This document shows positions 5,222-6,063 of a DNA stretch of 6,063 bases, piece by piece (position 1 is the first letter of the stretch; each line of letters begins with the position of its first letter). This DNA is from Bdellovibrionales bacterium (GTDB lineage: Bacteria; Bdellovibrionota; Bdellovibrionia; Bdellovibrionales; UBA840), in assembly GCA_020434605.1 (NCBI GenBank), contig JAGRAL010000107.1, positions 1 to 6,063 on the forward strand, written 5' to 3'. The position numbers and the translations under genes were made by a program. The notes beneath the pieces were generated by a model that was not told where the DNA came from, searched no databases, and saw nothing but the letters and a program-made list of their open reading frames with translations.

Positions 5222-6063
5222 TAGAAGTCTCCTTCAATAATAGCTCTGGCCTGATCGAACTTTGCCTTTGCTTCTTTATACGTTAAATTATCCGGACTCT
5301 TAATTAAGATCATCACATTTCTATAAGATGATATAGCTTCATTATATCGACCTTGCTCCATATATCGATTTCCATCTTGCATAGAGGCTTGTATCGATTC
5401 ATCCAATTTTCTTCTAGATAGTATTTCATATTTTTTTGCTAGCTCATGCTTTGGATATAGTGCAAGAGCTGCCTGAAATGATGTAATCGCTCTTGAATAA
5501 TTTCCTTCTCGGTAATCTCTAAATCCTTTTTGATATTCTTCTTGCGCATCTAAATACTGTTTAGAATCTTTGCCAGATGAATATTTAAGGTTTTGTAGTT
5601 GTTCAGTAATTTTTTGTGCTTCCATGATTTCGGTTTGTATTTTGCTATCATCATTTAAGCTTGTGTCTACCACAGCACTTTTGTCGTCCGATAATAATAA
5701 GTATAATCCAAGTCCCGCTATAGCTATATAGACATAAAACAAGGAGTTCTTCTTTTTTGCAGCCGTTGGCATTGGACTTGGTATATCAAGCGGCGACTCT
5801 GGGTTAACAGACAATGCCTCTAGGCCACTTACAAATAACTGAATCTCGGTATCACCTAGTTTTATTGTGGCGTTAGGTTGTAATAAGGTTTCTGATACTT
5901 CCATACCATCAACAAAAACACGGTTATTTGTGCTAATATTCTTAATCACTAAGCCGTGTTCGCGCATTTCAAGTACAGCGTGATAACGACTGCATTTATT
6001 GTCCTTAATGATAATATCATTGTCTTCGGCTCTTCCTAATTGAAGTCGATCACCGGCCATTTG
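5221..6063 (-). CDS. Inner-membrane FHA-TM-TPR protein, start probably beyond right edge
   Basis: The frame is open to the window edge; the only in-window candidate for a full-length start is ATG 6060, giving 279 residues. That start opens directly with GDRLQLGR, missing the first beta strand that normally precedes the GR motif of an FHA domain, so the true start is likely upstream outside the window. Using ATG 6060 as residue 1, the FHA domain covers about 1-77 with GR (9-10) and SRYH (24-27); the usual GSxNG loop is STNNRVFVDG (43-52), a variant. A short Pro/Ser linker and AKKKN (101-105) precede one TM helix at about 107-123, predicting a cytoplasmic FHA and periplasmic C-terminus. TPR units sit at about 171-204 (YQKGFRDYREGNYSRAITSF) and 224-252 (GNRYMEQGRYNEAISSYR). 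It shares the domain plan of the gene that follows it and is probably a paralogue and partner, acting as a phosphothreonine-reading envelope scaffold. The following start codon overlaps its stop by one base. Confidence 0.8.
   Translation of the reverse strand, partial: QMAGDRLQLGRAEDNDIIIKDNKCSRYHAVLEMREHGLVIKNISTNNRVFVDGMEVSETLLQPNATIKLGDTEIQLFVSGLEALSVNPESPLDIPSPMPTAAKKKNSLFYVYIAIAGLGLYLLLSDDKSAVVDTSLNDDSKIQTEIMEAQKITEQLQNLKYSSGKDSKQYLDAQEEYQKGFRDYREGNYSRAITSFQAALALYPKHELAKKYEILSRRKLDESIQASMQDGNRYMEQGRYNEAISSYRNVMILIKSPDNLTYKEAKAKFDQARAIIEGDF
5229..5235 (-). promoter_or_regulatory. Strong Shine-Dalgarno GAAGGAG for the double-FHA gene
   Basis: GAAGGAG on the minus strand lies within the last codons of the upstream FHA gene, 7 bases before ATG 5221. 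With the TAATG stop-start overlap it confirms both the start codon and translational coupling within one operon. Confidence 0.8.

Overview
The window is AT-rich and fully bacterial. It holds six protein-coding genes packed almost without gaps, one or two of them cut by the window edges. There are no RNA genes, mobile elements or CRISPR repeats that I can see. Several features fit a Gram-negative predator or gliding-type lineage such as Bdellovibrionota or another delta-proteobacterial group: inner-membrane FHA-TPR proteins, an ExbB/TolQ-type motor protein, an outer-membrane barrel and a lipoprotein. This taxonomic guess is an inference; no marker gene is present.

Layout. Bases 1-172 (minus) carry the first 57 codons of an ExbB/TolQ/MotA-family proton-channel protein. 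A 56-base divergent intergenic region (173-228) separates it from a plus-strand pair. The first of the pair is a 605-residue lipoprotein with a sulfatase/alkaline-phosphatase-like fold whose metal-binding residues look lost (229-2046, TTG start). It is followed, with a 20-base overlap, by a small outer-membrane beta-barrel protein (2027-2602). Two bases later a convergent minus-strand operon ends. Read in its own direction, that operon encodes an FHA-TM-TPR protein (5221 to the right edge, probably 5'-truncated), then a larger protein with two FHA domains, one TM and TPRs (3269-5221), then a small protein that reads as a degenerate PP2C phosphatase (2605-3267).

How the genes may work together. 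The two FHA proteins are predicted to place phosphothreonine-reading domains in the cytoplasm and TPR scaffolds in the periplasm. The third gene has the outline of a PP2C phosphatase, which would naturally oppose FHA-phosphoprotein signalling, but its first metal-binding motif is replaced, so it may bind rather than hydrolyse. On the other side of the convergent junction lie two exported envelope proteins and a motor-type inner-membrane protein. The notable theme is two unrelated degenerate enzymes (pseudo-sulfatase and pseudo-PP2C) in one small envelope-related neighbourhood. A joint envelope-spanning system is a hypothesis only; no kinase or secretion ATPase is visible here.
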